A stretch of DNA of 64,000 bases. It comes from Thermonema lapsum (lineage in GTDB: Bacteria > Bacteroidota > Bacteroidia > Cytophagales > Thermonemataceae). Below are positions 37,520 through 47,002 of the stretch, in pieces (position 1 is the first letter of the stretch; each line of letters starts with the position of its first letter). Below the pieces are notes generated by a model. The model was not told the origin of the DNA and ran no database searches. It worked only from the letters and a program-made list of their open reading frames with translations. The stretch lies in contig NZ_JAASRN010000001.1 of the NCBI RefSeq assembly GCF_011761635.1, forward strand, positions 62,001 through 126,000, in the 5' to 3' direction. A program made the translations under genes and the position numbers.

Positions 37520-38359
37520 ATGATGAATGCAAGTTTTTACCTCACTCTGCTTTTTGTGTTGCTGGGGGGCAGCAAGGCTTGGGCACAACAGTATCCTGCG
37601 GCTGTAGGGGGGCGCGCTTTTGCCATGGGCAATGCCATAGTGGTTTCTTCTGATGTTTGGGCTACGTTCAATAATGTAGCGGGGCTTGCTTCGCAGCAAA
37701 ACGTAGAGGCAGCTGTGGCAGTCCAACAGCCCTATGGGTTCACCGCCTTGCAAACAATTTATGCGGGAGCGAGTACGCCGCTGCCAAGAGGTGGGGCTTT
37801 GGGCATATCTGCCATGCGTTTCGGTAGTAAGTTGTTTAGTGAACAGGCTTTTGGGCTTGCTTTTGCTCATAAGATTAGTATGGTGAGCATAGGCGTGAAG
37901 GCTTCGTATTTTCAGCAGGCAGTACAAGACCCCACAGGCGTAAGTTCTCGCACACAAGGGGCTTTTATATTTGAAATAGGAGGCATTGCACAGCTGTTGC
38001 CCGCACTCTATTGGGGCATGCATGCCTATAATTTGGGACAAGCCCGCATGGTTTCGGACTACCGTGAAGAATACCTTCCTGTGGTCTTGAAAACAGGCAT
38101 AGGTTACCACCCCACTGAAAACCTGTGGTTGAACATAGAAGCCGAGAAAGACACAGCGCACCCTACGCGTGTGAAAGCAGGCTTTGAGTACCGTGTAGCC
38201 AAGCCTTTTTATGTGCGTACGGGTGTACAAACACAGCCTTTCGTGAATACCTTTGGCATAGGCGTTCGTCCGAAAAAAATGGCGGTAGATTACGGTCTAA
38301 TGATTCATAACCCCTTGGGTTTGGTTCATCATATTTCGGTGTCTTATGCGTTCCGTTAA
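37520..38359 (+). CDS. PorV/PorQ-like outer membrane protein
   Basis: 279 residues with a signal peptide (ending AWAQ), then GGRAFAMGNAIVVSSDVWATFNNVAGLA split over the first strands, the hallmark of the PorV/PorQ family, and a barrel ending in AFR. PorV-type proteins act in type IX secretion; PorQ-like members are less well known. ATG 37520 follows an in-frame TTG that I reject. Its last 14 bases overlap the helix-hairpin-helix protein gene, so both are co-transcribed. Confidence 0.75.
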   Translation: MMNASFYLTLLFVLLGGSKAWAQQYPAAVGGRAFAMGNAIVVSSDVWATFNNVAGLASQQNVEAAVAVQQPYGFTALQTIYAGASTPLPRGGALGISAMRFGSKLFSEQAFGLAFAHKISMVSIGVKASYFQQAVQDPTGVSSRTQGAFIFEIGGIAQLLPALYWGMHAYNLGQARMVSDYREEYLPVVLKTGIGYHPTENLWLNIEAEKDTAHPTRVKAGFEYRVAKPFYVRTGVQTQPFVNTFGIGVRPKKMAVDYGLMIHNPLGLVHHISVSYAFR

Positions 38360-40466
38360 CATAGTGCTCTTGCTGTTTTTTTGCCTGTTGATGCGGCAGG
38401 CAACAGCTCAGCAGCGCCCCACCCGCGAAATAGACTTGCAGCAGTTCATAGAAAGCAATTTCGCTTTCCAAGACCCTGAGTCAGATGCCAATTACGAAGA
38501 CATCTACGAGGCTTTGTATCAACTATATCTGGAGCCGCTTGATTTAAATGCCGCTGGACGCGAAGACCTCGCTTCTCTTTCCATGTTGAAGGAGTATCAA
38601 ATCAACAACTTTTTGAAGTACAGAGAGCAGTACGGCAAATTGATTTCCATTTATGAGCTGCAGGCAATCCCTGGCTTCGATGTCGAAACCATTCAAAAGC
38701 TATTGCCTTTCGTAACAGTGGAGGAGAAGAGTATCAATGAAGGCAGCGGGAACTTGTTGTGGAGGATTCTACACGAAGAAAACAATTATTTGGTGTGGCG
38801 CATCACCCGCACCTTAGAAACACAAAAAGGCTATACGCCGCCTACTCTCAAAAGCGACAGTACCTATACACAACGCTACCTCGGTTCACCTTTCAATATA
38901 TATGCGCGCTTTCGCGTGAGCCATATACGCGATTTTAGCTTGGGTTTGACCGTAGAGAAAGATGCAGGAGAAGCTTTTACTTGGCAGCCAGCAAAGCGCC
39001 AGTACGGCATGGATTTTTATTCTTATCATCTGGTTTTGTGGAATAAAAGACGCTTCAAAGCCATTGCTTTGGGCGATTACCAGATTCAAATAGGACAAGG
39101 GCTTTTGTTAGGTGCCGGATTTTATGTAGGCAAGGGTGCCGAAACTGTGCAGACTGTTCGTCGTAGCAGCAGGGGCATTCTTCCTTTTACTTCAGTAATC
39201 GAAACGCGCTTTTTTCGTGGGGCGGCTGCTACTTACGAATTGTTTCGTTTAGCGCAAGGCAATATCAATCTCACTGCCTTTGCTTCGTGGCGGCGCCAAG
39301 ATGCCAATGTGCAGACACTCAGCGACACTCTGGACGAGCAAATTGAAACCTTCGTTACCAGTATACAAACGACAGGCTTTCACCGCACCCCCACCGAGTT
39401 GGCAGCCAAGGGTGCCATCGCTGAACAGGCAGGCGGTGCCAACCTGACTTACAAAACAAAAGATGCTCGTTTGGAAGTAGGGCTTACCGGGATTTATACT
39501 CACTTTGACGTGCCCCTGAAGCGTACCCCCACAGTTTACAATCAATTTGAATTCAGCGGGAAGCAGAACTACAATATAGGCTTGCATTATTCTTACAACT
39601 GGCAGAATTTTAACTTTTTTGGTGAGGCAGCCCGCTCGCAGAGTGGTGGCATGGGCATCGTGAGTGGGGTGCTGGGCAGCTTGGCATCTACACTCGACAT
39701 GGCACTACTCTATCGTAGTTACGACCGCCATTTTCATTCTTTTTACGGTACGGCTTTGGCAGAAAACAGACGTCCCATCAACGAAAGGGGGCTCTATTGG
39801 GGTCTGAAATTTACCCCTTTCACTAAGCTAAGCTTTGCCGCCTATTACGATAAATTCGCTTTCCCTTGGTTGAAGTATAGAGTGAATGCTCCTTCGCAAG
39901 GCTATGAATATTTGTTACGGGTAACTTATGCCCCCATACGGCGTATCTTGATGTATGCGCAGTATCGTGAAGAAAACAAAGAAGAGAATATATCGGATAA
40001 GAACGCCAACATAAACTTTCTGGGGGCGCGTATTCGCCGCAACTACTGGCTGGTGGTGCGCTATGCCGCCGAAAAATACATCGAGCTTCAAAGCCGCTTG
40101 CAGTTTTCTACTTTTACTCAAAACCAAAAAACCACGCAGGGCTTGGCACTGGCACAAGACATCAACTTAAGCTATAAGCAGTGGGAGCTGGCAAGCCGCT
40201 TTGTAGTGTTCGATACAGACGATTTTCAAAACCGGCAATACATGTATGAACGCAATGTGCTTTATACCTTTTCCATTCCAGCATATCAAGACCAAGGATA
40301 TCGCTATTTTATGATGCTGCGCTATAACGTTACCCGTCAGCTGCATCTTTGGATACGCTATGCACAAACTCGCTACTTGTATCTCGATACTATTGGCAGC
40401 GGCTTGGAAGAAATTCAAGGTAACCGCCGCTCGGAAGTGCGTGTGCAAGTGCGCTATCGCTTTTAA
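38346..40466 (+). CDS. Helix-hairpin-helix outer membrane barrel protein
   Basis: 706 residues: signal peptide (ATAQ), then a ComEA-like helix-hairpin-helix region at about 55-130 (LDLNAAGREDLASLSML and IYELQAIPGFDVETIQKLLPFV), then a barrel of some 550 residues with strong strand alternation ending in VRYRF. Helix-hairpin-helix domains bind DNA non-specifically, as in ComEA, so a role in DNA contact at the envelope is possible; such domains can also mediate other interactions. Overlaps the PorV-like gene. Confidence 0.8.
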   Translation: MRSVNIVLLLFFCLLMRQATAQQRPTREIDLQQFIESNFAFQDPESDANYEDIYEALYQLYLEPLDLNAAGREDLASLSMLKEYQINNFLKYREQYGKLISIYELQAIPGFDVETIQKLLPFVTVEEKSINEGSGNLLWRILHEENNYLVWRITRTLETQKGYTPPTLKSDSTYTQRYLGSPFNIYARFRVSHIRDFSLGLTVEKDAGEAFTWQPAKRQYGMDFYSYHLVLWNKRRFKAIALGDYQIQIGQGLLLGAGFYVGKGAETVQTVRRSSRGILPFTSVIETRFFRGAAATYELFRLAQGNINLTAFASWRRQDANVQTLSDTLDEQIETFVTSIQTTGFHRTPTELAAKGAIAEQAGGANLTYKTKDARLEVGLTGIYTHFDVPLKRTPTVYNQFEFSGKQNYNIGLHYSYNWQNFNFFGEAARSQSGGMGIVSGVLGSLASTLDMALLYRSYDRHFHSFYGTALAENRRPINERGLYWGLKFTPFTKLSFAAYYDKFAFPWLKYRVNAPSQGYEYLLRVTYAPIRRILMYAQYREENKEENISDKNANINFLGARIRRNYWLVVRYAAEKYIELQSRLQFSTFTQNQKTTQGLALAQDINLSYKQWELASRFVVFDTDDFQNRQYMYERNVLYTFSIPAYQDQGYRYFMMLRYNVTRQLHLWIRYAQTRYLYLDTIGSGLEEIQGNRRSEVRVQVRYRF

Positions 40467-40600
40467 ACTATCAACGTCTGGCGGCAGAAACCAAAACTAA
40501 ATCATATTTGCCCATAGACCTCCCTTTCACGGTAGATGCAGAAGAGAGCTTTAAAGTACGCTACCTTTTGTTCGATTTGATGCCTGAGCCCGGCAATGAA

Positions 40601-40635
40601 AAAGCCCCGTTACTTGCGGGGCTTTCTGCTTTTTT
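40601..40635. terminator. Bidirectional intrinsic terminator between two convergent genes
   Basis: 9-bp perfect stem (40601-40609 with 40617-40625), 7-nt loop, T run on the plus side and A run on the other, serving the helix-hairpin-helix gene and dsbD. Confidence 0.8.
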
Positions 40636-42802
40636 ACTCTTGATGCCGCTTGCGGTATTCTTCCAATCCTTTTTCCAAGAATTCTACAAACGCATCTGCA
40701 TTGAGGTCATAGCCTTTGGGCGGCAGCAGCAAATTCTCTCTGGGGTTTTTGTTCGGGTCGGTATCCAGCAGCGAATAGTAGGGTTGGGCATTGGCACCGA
40801 ATTCCGTGATTTGGAAGTCGAAGAACTTACGCCCGATGGTATTCTTTACTTTGCCATCATAGGGCGATACATATTGCTCGCTTTGAGGTAATGGCGTCTT
40901 GTCATCTACATAGAGGGCAACCACTACGTATTGGTCGCGTAGGAGTTTCAACACACGTGGGTCGCTCCATACTTTGGCTTCCATCTCGCGACAGTTCACA
41001 CAGCCGTGCCCAGTAAAGTCAATGAAAAGAGGTTTGTTTACCTTGCGTGCATAAGCCACAGCTTCTTCATAATCAAAGAAGCCACGCAGGTTGTGAGGTA
41101 GTTCAAACAAATCCCCGTATTTGACTTTGGCAGGAAATTCTGTATTTGTAGCGGCTTGATTACCGGCATCGCTGCCTTTTACCTCTATCTTATTGAAAGT
41201 GGACATAGGCGGCAAATAGCCCGATAGCGCCTCGAGGGGAGCACCAAACATGCCGGGAATCAAGTAAATCACAAAGCTGAGACTAAGCAATGCAAGCAAT
41301 AAACGGGGTACCGACAAGCGTTCTACGGGGCTGTCGTGGGGCAATTGTATCTTGCCCAACAGGTAGAGGGTCAGCGCGATGCCTATGGCTATCCATATAG
41401 CCAGATATACTTCACGGTCTAATAGGCGCCAGTGATAGACTTGGTCTGCCACGCTCAAAAACTTGAATGCAAACGCCAGTTCTATGAAACCCAATACTAC
41501 TTTTACAGAGTTGAGCCACCCACCAGAGCGCGGCAGCTTATTCAGCGCTGTGGGAAAAGCGGCAAAAAAGGTAAACGGGATGGCAAACGCCAGAGAGAAA
41601 GCCAGCATACCCACAATGGGCTTGAGCACTTCGCCCCCCGCCGAAGCTATCAACAAGCTGCCAGCAATGGGCACCGTACAAGAGAAAGATACCAGCACCA
41701 AGGTGAGCGCCATGAAGAAGATACCCACCAAGCCCCCTTTGTCTGCTTGTTTATCTACTTTGGTCAGAAAAGAAGTGGGCAAGGTGATGTCGAACATGCC
41801 CAAGAAAGAAAGTGCAAAGATGATAAAGACAGCAAAAAAGATGAGATTGGACAGCCAATGGGTACTTATCTCATTGGCAAATTCAGCCCCCAGGAATACC
41901 GCTGCCAGTGTGCCCACCAACACATAAATACCAATGATGGAAAAGCCATAGAAGAGCGCTCGGCTGACGCCTTGGCGGCGGGCTTTCTGCAGCCGTTGGC
42001 GGTAGCTTTCTTGGTCTTCCCCTTCTCTTTGGGCTATGTTGCCTTTCATGAAGTAAGAAACGGTCATAGGAATCATGGGGAACACACAGGGAGTGAAGAT
42101 AGCTGCCAAGCCTGCCAGAAAAGCAGTAAGTGCAAAAAGCCAAAGGCTTTGTTTCTTCTCGGGGTAGGTAGGGGTGGCAGGAAAGCGCGCTTGTGTACTT
42201 TCTGTTCCGTCTTGAATGTTTTTCATCACCTGGGCATCGCTGCTTACCACACTATCGATGGCTTGCGGGCGGTTATCTGTCGGAGTATTTACCGTGCTTT
42301 CTTCTTTATGCCCGCTTCCCTTTGCTTGGGCTTCTACACTTACCGAAAAATCATAACTTCCCGGCACGCACATGCCTGTTATATCGGAACATACTTGAAA
42401 ATGGATGCTTCCTTTTATGCTTACACGCGTGTCCGTGATGATAAACTTTTGGATAAAAGTGCCTTCTTTCTTGAAAATGGCTACCTGCCCTTCAAACACC
42501 TCATCGTATTTTTTGATGGAATTGACCGAGAGGAGTTGCCCTATGGCTTTGGCGCCCCGCAGCTGTGTCAGCTCTATCTCGGTAACCATAGGACCTACTT
42601 CCGGGTCAAAATCTGAGGCATATAAATACCAATCCGGGTCTATTTTTGCTTTAAACACCACCTCTATGGTATCGCCCACTTGGGGTGCTTTGGGGGCACG
42701 AAGGCTATGGCTCCAGTGTGCATGCTTTTCTATTTGCGCATGAACGCCCATAGCGCTAAGCCAAAGGCAAAGGTTCATTAAAAAATAAAGTCTCCGTATC
42801 AT
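40634..42802 (-). CDS. dsbD: Thiol:disulfide interchange protein DsbD
   Basis: 722 residues. It carries electrons from cytoplasmic thioredoxin across the inner membrane. Signal peptide (VHAQ), an N-terminal immunoglobulin-like periplasmic domain, a membrane domain of about eight helices with the redox cysteines in IFTPCVFPM and SFSCTVPIAG, and a C-terminal periplasmic thioredoxin domain with C-VN-C in GHGCVNCRE. The frame is open to 42856, but a minus-strand -7 box at 42854-42861 and the signal peptide favour ATG 42802. It may feed the TlpA-like protein at 17260. Confidence 0.94.
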   Translation of the reverse strand: MIRRLYFLMNLCLWLSAMGVHAQIEKHAHWSHSLRAPKAPQVGDTIEVVFKAKIDPDWYLYASDFDPEVGPMVTEIELTQLRGAKAIGQLLSVNSIKKYDEVFEGQVAIFKKEGTFIQKFIITDTRVSIKGSIHFQVCSDITGMCVPGSYDFSVSVEAQAKGSGHKEESTVNTPTDNRPQAIDSVVSSDAQVMKNIQDGTESTQARFPATPTYPEKKQSLWLFALTAFLAGLAAIFTPCVFPMIPMTVSYFMKGNIAQREGEDQESYRQRLQKARRQGVSRALFYGFSIIGIYVLVGTLAAVFLGAEFANEISTHWLSNLIFFAVFIIFALSFLGMFDITLPTSFLTKVDKQADKGGLVGIFFMALTLVLVSFSCTVPIAGSLLIASAGGEVLKPIVGMLAFSLAFAIPFTFFAAFPTALNKLPRSGGWLNSVKVVLGFIELAFAFKFLSVADQVYHWRLLDREVYLAIWIAIGIALTLYLLGKIQLPHDSPVERLSVPRLLLALLSLSFVIYLIPGMFGAPLEALSGYLPPMSTFNKIEVKGSDAGNQAATNTEFPAKVKYGDLFELPHNLRGFFDYEEAVAYARKVNKPLFIDFTGHGCVNCREMEAKVWSDPRVLKLLRDQYVVVALYVDDKTPLPQSEQYVSPYDGKVKNTIGRKFFDFQITEFGANAQPYYSLLDTDPNKNPRENLLLPPKGYDLNADAFVEFLEKGLEEYRKRHQE

Positions 42803-42853
42803 GCTTGCTTTTCTTTTTTGTTGTGAAGATAGGTGATTCGTTGTGAATAAAAT

Positions 42854-42861
42854 CAAAATTA
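42854..42861 (-). promoter_or_regulatory. -7 box of dsbD (TAATTTTG on minus strand)
   Basis: Fits TAnnTTTG and lies 51 bases before ATG 42802; it excludes the longer reading frame as the start. Confidence 0.5.
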
Positions 42862-42884
42862 AATGTTATCGAAGGGTGAAGACG

Positions 42885-43832
42885 TCAGAAAAATGACAAG
42901 CGGCGGCGAATGAAGTCTGCAATATGTCGATAGGCTTTTTTACCTTCGGGCATGCGGTGGGCAAACAGGTGCCACACATGCGGCATGCCATGCCATACTT
43001 CCAGTTCTACTTTCACACCTTGTGCCGCCATCTTTTCAGCAAGCGCTTTGCCCTCATCGAAGAGGATATCGTAGGTGCCTACTTGAATCAGCGTAGGTGG
43101 AAAGCCTTCGTATTCTTCAGAAAAAAGAGGTGAAAGGAAAGGGTTTTTCAGGTCGTGTTCGGCAGCATACAGCTTGGCAGCTATAGCCAAGCGGCTGGGG
43201 TTGAGAATGCCATCAAGCCATGCTTTCTTGCGAATGCTTGGCATCGATGAGGTTAAGTCCACCCAAGGCGAAATCAATACCAGAGCGGCGGGCATTGGCT
43301 TACCTTCTTTTTTTGCTTGCAGCAGGGCTGCCAACGCCAAGTTGGCACCTGCAGAGTCGCCCATGACAATGATTTGCTTGGGTGCATAATGTGCTATCAA
43401 CCAGCCATAGACCTGCAGTACTTGGTCAGGTGGGGTGGGAAAAGGATGTTCGGGAGCTAAAGAGTAATCTACAGCGAGCAGAGGCAGCTCGGTGGCTTGT
43501 ACTATACGCCCGGTGAGGGGGCGGTAAGTTGCCACACTACCCATCACAAAACCGCCACCATGTACATACAATATCAGAGGTGGCGCTTGCTTGCCTGCCG
43601 GCTGTTGCCATTCACAGGGAACACCGTTGGCAGCGGTGCGCAGATATTCTATGCCTTCTATCAAAGGAATGCGGGCACAGAGTGAAGCAAAGGTTTTACG
43701 CTCTTTTTCTAAGGAAGTAGGGCGGTTGTGGCGCCACAACTTGTAAAACTGCAGGGCTACAGGGGCAACCACTGATTGCCAGCTTTGACGGCGTATGTGC
43801 CGCATGCTAAGGGTTGGGGTAGGGCTGTTCAT
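42885..43832 (-). CDS. Alpha/beta hydrolase of the hormone-sensitive lipase group
   Basis: 315-residue esterase or lipase: oxyanion motif HGGG in LYVHGGGFVMGS, nucleophile elbow GDSAG, the acid in YDILFDEG and the histidine in GMPHVWH. The HGGG with GDSAG pair is the family mark. Probably cytoplasmic; substrate unknown. ATG 43832 (or ATG 43805) starts it. It diverges from aroE. Confidence 0.88.
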   Translation of the reverse strand: MNSPTPTLSMRHIRRQSWQSVVAPVALQFYKLWRHNRPTSLEKERKTFASLCARIPLIEGIEYLRTAANGVPCEWQQPAGKQAPPLILYVHGGGFVMGSVATYRPLTGRIVQATELPLLAVDYSLAPEHPFPTPPDQVLQVYGWLIAHYAPKQIIVMGDSAGANLALAALLQAKKEGKPMPAALVLISPWVDLTSSMPSIRKKAWLDGILNPSRLAIAAKLYAAEHDLKNPFLSPLFSEEYEGFPPTLIQVGTYDILFDEGKALAEKMAAQGVKVELEVWHGMPHVWHLFAHRMPEGKKAYRHIADFIRRRLSFF

Positions 43833-43862
43833 CGTTTATAGAGGGTCTGTATTTATTTTTTG

Positions 43863-43870
43863 TACTTTTG
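43863..43870 (+). promoter_or_regulatory. -7 box of aroE (TACTTTTG)
   Basis: Fits TAnnTTTG, 40 bases before ATG 43911. A TTG start at 43884 gives nine extra residues and is less likely. Confidence 0.5.
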
Positions 43871-43910
43871 AAACTACATTATTTTGGCTTTGTATTCAAA
43901 AAACGTTGAT

Positions 43911-44660
43911 ATGCCGCTTTTTGGTTTGATAGGCTATCCTTTGTCGCATTCGTTTTCCAAACGTTATTTTTCCGAGAAGTTTGAGCGTTTGGGGCTGAAA
44001 GACCACCGATATGACCTTTTTGAGCTGCCCGACATCCGTTTTTTTCCTGACCTCTGGCAAAAACACCCTGATTTGAAAGGCTTGAATGTAACCATTCCCC
44101 ACAAACAGGCTGTAATTCCCTATCTGGATGCTTTGGACGAAACCGCTCGGGAGGTGGGAGCGGTCAATACCATTAAGAAGATGCCAGACGGTCGCCTGAT
44201 AGGCTACAATACCGACGTGCGAGGCTTTGAGCAGGCGTTGTTGCGGTGGCTGCCCCTGAACTACTTCCATAAACAGGGATTTGAAGCTTTGGTATTGGGT
44301 ACAGGAGGGGCTTCAAAGGCGGTAAGCTACGTTTTACAGCAGCTGCAAATACCTTTCTGGAGGGTATCGCGCGAGGCTGCCAAAACCGGCTTGACTTATA
44401 CAGACCTATCACAAAAAGGCTGGGGCAATGCCCGTTTGATTATCAATACCACGCCTTTGGGAATGAGCCCCCATACAGACAGCACACCGCCACTGCCGTA
44501 TCATCTGCTCGACACTTCTTTTTACCTCTACGACTTGGTTTACAACCCTCCTTTGAGTCGCTTCTTGGAAGAAGGAATCGTGCGCGGTGCCAAAATACAA
44601 AACGGCTTGGAGATGCTGTACCTCCAAGCCGAAGCAGCATGGGATATATGGAGCACCTGA
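43911..44660 (+). CDS. aroE: Shikimate dehydrogenase
   Basis: NADPH-dependent reduction of 3-dehydroshikimate to shikimate in aromatic amino acid synthesis. 249 residues: S12 and S14 in PLSHSFS and T61 bind shikimate, K65 in TIPHK is the catalytic lysine, N86 and D102 follow, and GTGGASKAV binds NADPH. Length is slightly short but normal for the Bacteroidota form. The gene is convergent with the TPR gene, with a gap of four bases and no separate terminator seen. Confidence 0.95.
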   Translation: MPLFGLIGYPLSHSFSKRYFSEKFERLGLKDHRYDLFELPDIRFFPDLWQKHPDLKGLNVTIPHKQAVIPYLDALDETAREVGAVNTIKKMPDGRLIGYNTDVRGFEQALLRWLPLNYFHKQGFEALVLGTGGASKAVSYVLQQLQIPFWRVSREAAKTGLTYTDLSQKGWGNARLIINTTPLGMSPHTDSTPPLPYHLLDTSFYLYDLVYNPPLSRFLEEGIVRGAKIQNGLEMLYLQAEAAWDIWST

Positions 44661-44664
44661 TATT

Positions 44665-46074
44665 TTATGCCTGAGGACGGTACATTTCCACCATCCGGAA
44701 TATCACCTTTTGCGTTTGTAGGTCTTCGAAGAAGCTGTAGAGCACTTCGTGCTTGTCGAAGTCAAGCAAGAGGGCGCGTTCCAAATAATGGATAGCCTCT
44801 TGAAAGCGTGCATCACGCAGCAAATAGGCTACCATACGGTAAAGCAACATAGCTTCTTCGGGGTTGGCATCGATACCTTCCTGCAAGATGTCAATAGCTT
44901 TTTCGTAGTCGCCTTGGTCGTAATATACATAGGACCATTGCAGCCAGCATTCGGCTTCGAAGGGCATAAGCTCGGCAGCGTATTGATAGTGCTCAAGCGC
45001 TGAAACGACGTGCCCTACTTTGAACTCGAGATTTGCCAAGCGTAGGTAGTAGTTGCCGTTGAAGGGGTCTAGCTTGCAGGCTTTTTCATAATGATGGATG
45101 GCTTCAAACCATCTTTCAGAAGCTTCGAGGCAGCAAGCAATGCCATACCATGCTTCGTCGCAGGCATCGTCTATGCGCAGGGCTTCCCTGTAGTAATGAA
45201 GGGCTTGCGACAGCTTGTGCTCTTTTTCATAGCAGGCGCCCAAGTAGCAATACAATTCGGCGGCTGGTTCTTCTTCTTTTTCAATGAGACGCTCAAAGCA
45301 CTCTCGGGCTTGGGCGTACTGCTTCAGGTTCATATAGGTACTACCCATCTTGAAGAGAGCTTCTCCGAGGTTGTCGTCAATGAGGGTAGCATATTCCAAG
45401 GCATGCAGGGCATCTTCGAAGCGCTCTATGTGGGCATAGGTGTCGCCTAAGTAAAACCATGCATACGCATTGTAGGGATTGCGTTCTATCTCTTCTTTGT
45501 AAAAGGCAATACCTCGCTCTATTTGATTCCGTTGGTCTAAGCAATGAAGATATTCATAATGCACGAGGTCGTGTGCCGGATTTTTCCGGAATACCTTTTC
45601 ATATAAGGCAATAGCCTTTTGGGGCTTTCCCCAGTGTTGATAAGCCCAAGCCATTTGAAACCATATGTCTGTATCGTCTTGTGTCCAATGCAAGGCAGTG
45701 CGTAGGGTATCTATGGCTTCTTCAAAACGACCAAGAATGGAAAGGATGTTGCTTTTGAGTAACAAAGCATCTGTTTCGGAAGGATGCAGCATCAACACTT
45801 GCTCAATCAGTGCAAGGGCATCGTCATAGTGTCCCAAACGAGCTAACAAGTCTGCTTTGTCGAGCAGCAAATCAGAAGAGAAAGGGTGCTGCTGGATACC
45901 TATTTCGCAGGCATGCAGCGCCTCGTCCCATTTGCCTATGGCAGAGTAGTGGTCAATGATGGCTTCATAGGCTTCTACCTCAAAGAAGAATTGCTCTTGG
46001 TTGAGCAACATTTCTTCGAAACGCTGCACCCATGAAGAAGAGTCGTTATGATTGTTTTTGAAATTTTGAGCCAT
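44665..46074 (-). CDS. Tetratricopeptide repeat protein
   Basis: 469 residues made almost wholly of about twelve TPR units from residue 35 on, for example KWDEALHACEIGIQQHP and GYYLRLANLEFKVGHVVSALEHY-type helices. No signal peptide, so probably a cytoplasmic scaffold. Partner proteins unknown. It has its own promoter-like box and faces aroE. Confidence 0.88.
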   Translation of the reverse strand: MAQNFKNNHNDSSSWVQRFEEMLLNQEQFFFEVEAYEAIIDHYSAIGKWDEALHACEIGIQQHPFSSDLLLDKADLLARLGHYDDALALIEQVLMLHPSETDALLLKSNILSILGRFEEAIDTLRTALHWTQDDTDIWFQMAWAYQHWGKPQKAIALYEKVFRKNPAHDLVHYEYLHCLDQRNQIERGIAFYKEEIERNPYNAYAWFYLGDTYAHIERFEDALHALEYATLIDDNLGEALFKMGSTYMNLKQYAQARECFERLIEKEEEPAAELYCYLGACYEKEHKLSQALHYYREALRIDDACDEAWYGIACCLEASERWFEAIHHYEKACKLDPFNGNYYLRLANLEFKVGHVVSALEHYQYAAELMPFEAECWLQWSYVYYDQGDYEKAIDILQEGIDANPEEAMLLYRMVAYLLRDARFQEAIHYLERALLLDFDKHEVLYSFFEDLQTQKVIFRMVEMYRPQA

Positions 46075-46110
46075 TTATTACAGTAATTTTACCTTAAGAT
46101 AAGGGTCTTG

Positions 46111-46118
46111 CAAATCTA
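46111..46118 (-). promoter_or_regulatory. -7 box of the TPR gene (TAGATTTG on minus strand)
   Basis: Fits TAnnTTTG, 36 bases before ATG 46074. No -33 TTTG at the right spacing. Confidence 0.45.
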
Positions 46119-46252
46119 AAACAAATTTGATGTTTTTTTCATTACCCAGAGGTGATGTTATATTTACCTTATTTTGGTGCTCATTAAGCAAACAGACCAA
46201 ACAATCGGACGCTTCATTTGGTTTCTTTGCAAAATTGAAAATGTACGCAGCA

Positions 46253-47002
46253 ATGAAAGATGAACTTAAACAGTTTTTGGAATCCGGAAAGCTGGAGCTT
46301 TATGTTTTGAACCTGCTCGACGAGCAGCAGAGCAGGGAAGTAGAAGATATGTTGAATAGATACCCTGAGCTGCAGTTTGTTTATTTTGAAATGAAAAATG
46401 CCCTTGACAATTATGCTGACAAGCAACTTTACGAATACTTTGAAGCAGAGGAAAAGTTGTTGCCTTTAGATGCTACCCAAAAACAGACAATAGAAAGCAG
46501 TAGTTTCCTCGTTGGGAGTCGCTTTTGGGTGGCTGCCAGCTTGATTAGTGTGATATTTAACGCGTTTTTGCTTTTTTATTATTTTCAGGAGCGCAAAGAA
46601 AAGGAATCGCTGCTTGCGCAAATGCACACTATAGAGCAGCGTTTTTTGGCACAGCAAGTGCAAATGCAGGACGAATACAGCGCATTCTTGCATACCCACG
46701 CCCACTTTGTGCCTTTATATCAAAAAACCGGCGACACCCAGCAGAAGGCAGTGGTAGTATGGAATCCCCAAACGGGTGAAGTTGTTGTGTTCAGTGCATG
46801 GCTTGGAGCACCACCCGAAGGCTATTGCTACCGTCTGTGGGCAGTAGATAGCGGAGGTAAGGTACACGAAGTAACTGAGCTGAAGCTGCATACTGTTTGC
46901 CACACGAAAGTAAAACAGCAGGTCAGCCGGTGGATGCTTACCTTAGAAAAGCAATCGGGCAACAATCAAAAGCTAATAGCACAAGCTTTTATGAAAGGCT
47001 GA
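46253..47002 (+). CDS. Anti-sigma factor-like membrane protein (RskA-type C-terminus)
   Basis: 249 residues from ATG 46253 (ATG 46241 is close and also possible). The N-terminus, FLESGKLELYVLNLLDEQQSREVEDMLNRYPEL, resembles the zinc-less anti-sigma helical domain; one membrane helix follows at about 85-105, then a coiled coil, then a periplasmic domain containing GYCYRLWAVDSGGK, the RskA-like motif. It would sequester an ECF sigma factor, but no sigma gene lies in the window. The 3' end overlaps a convergent small gene by 14 bases. Confidence 0.7.
   Translation: MKDELKQFLESGKLELYVLNLLDEQQSREVEDMLNRYPELQFVYFEMKNALDNYADKQLYEYFEAEEKLLPLDATQKQTIESSSFLVGSRFWVAASLISVIFNAFLLFYYFQERKEKESLLAQMHTIEQRFLAQQVQMQDEYSAFLHTHAHFVPLYQKTGDTQQKAVVVWNPQTGEVVVFSAWLGAPPEGYCYRLWAVDSGGKVHEVTELKLHTVCHTKVKQQVSRWMLTLEKQSGNNQKLIAQAFMKG

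Noticed and set aside
41432-42616. A 394-codon open frame antisense to dsbD
   Set aside because: It has no signal peptide, domain or promoter, its composition mirrors dsbD codons, and dsbD is beyond doubt.
44665-46074. Repetitive DNA suggestive of a tandem array
   Set aside because: The periodicity is at protein level (TPR units of about 34 residues) and the DNA repeats are too divergent for an array or CRISPR.
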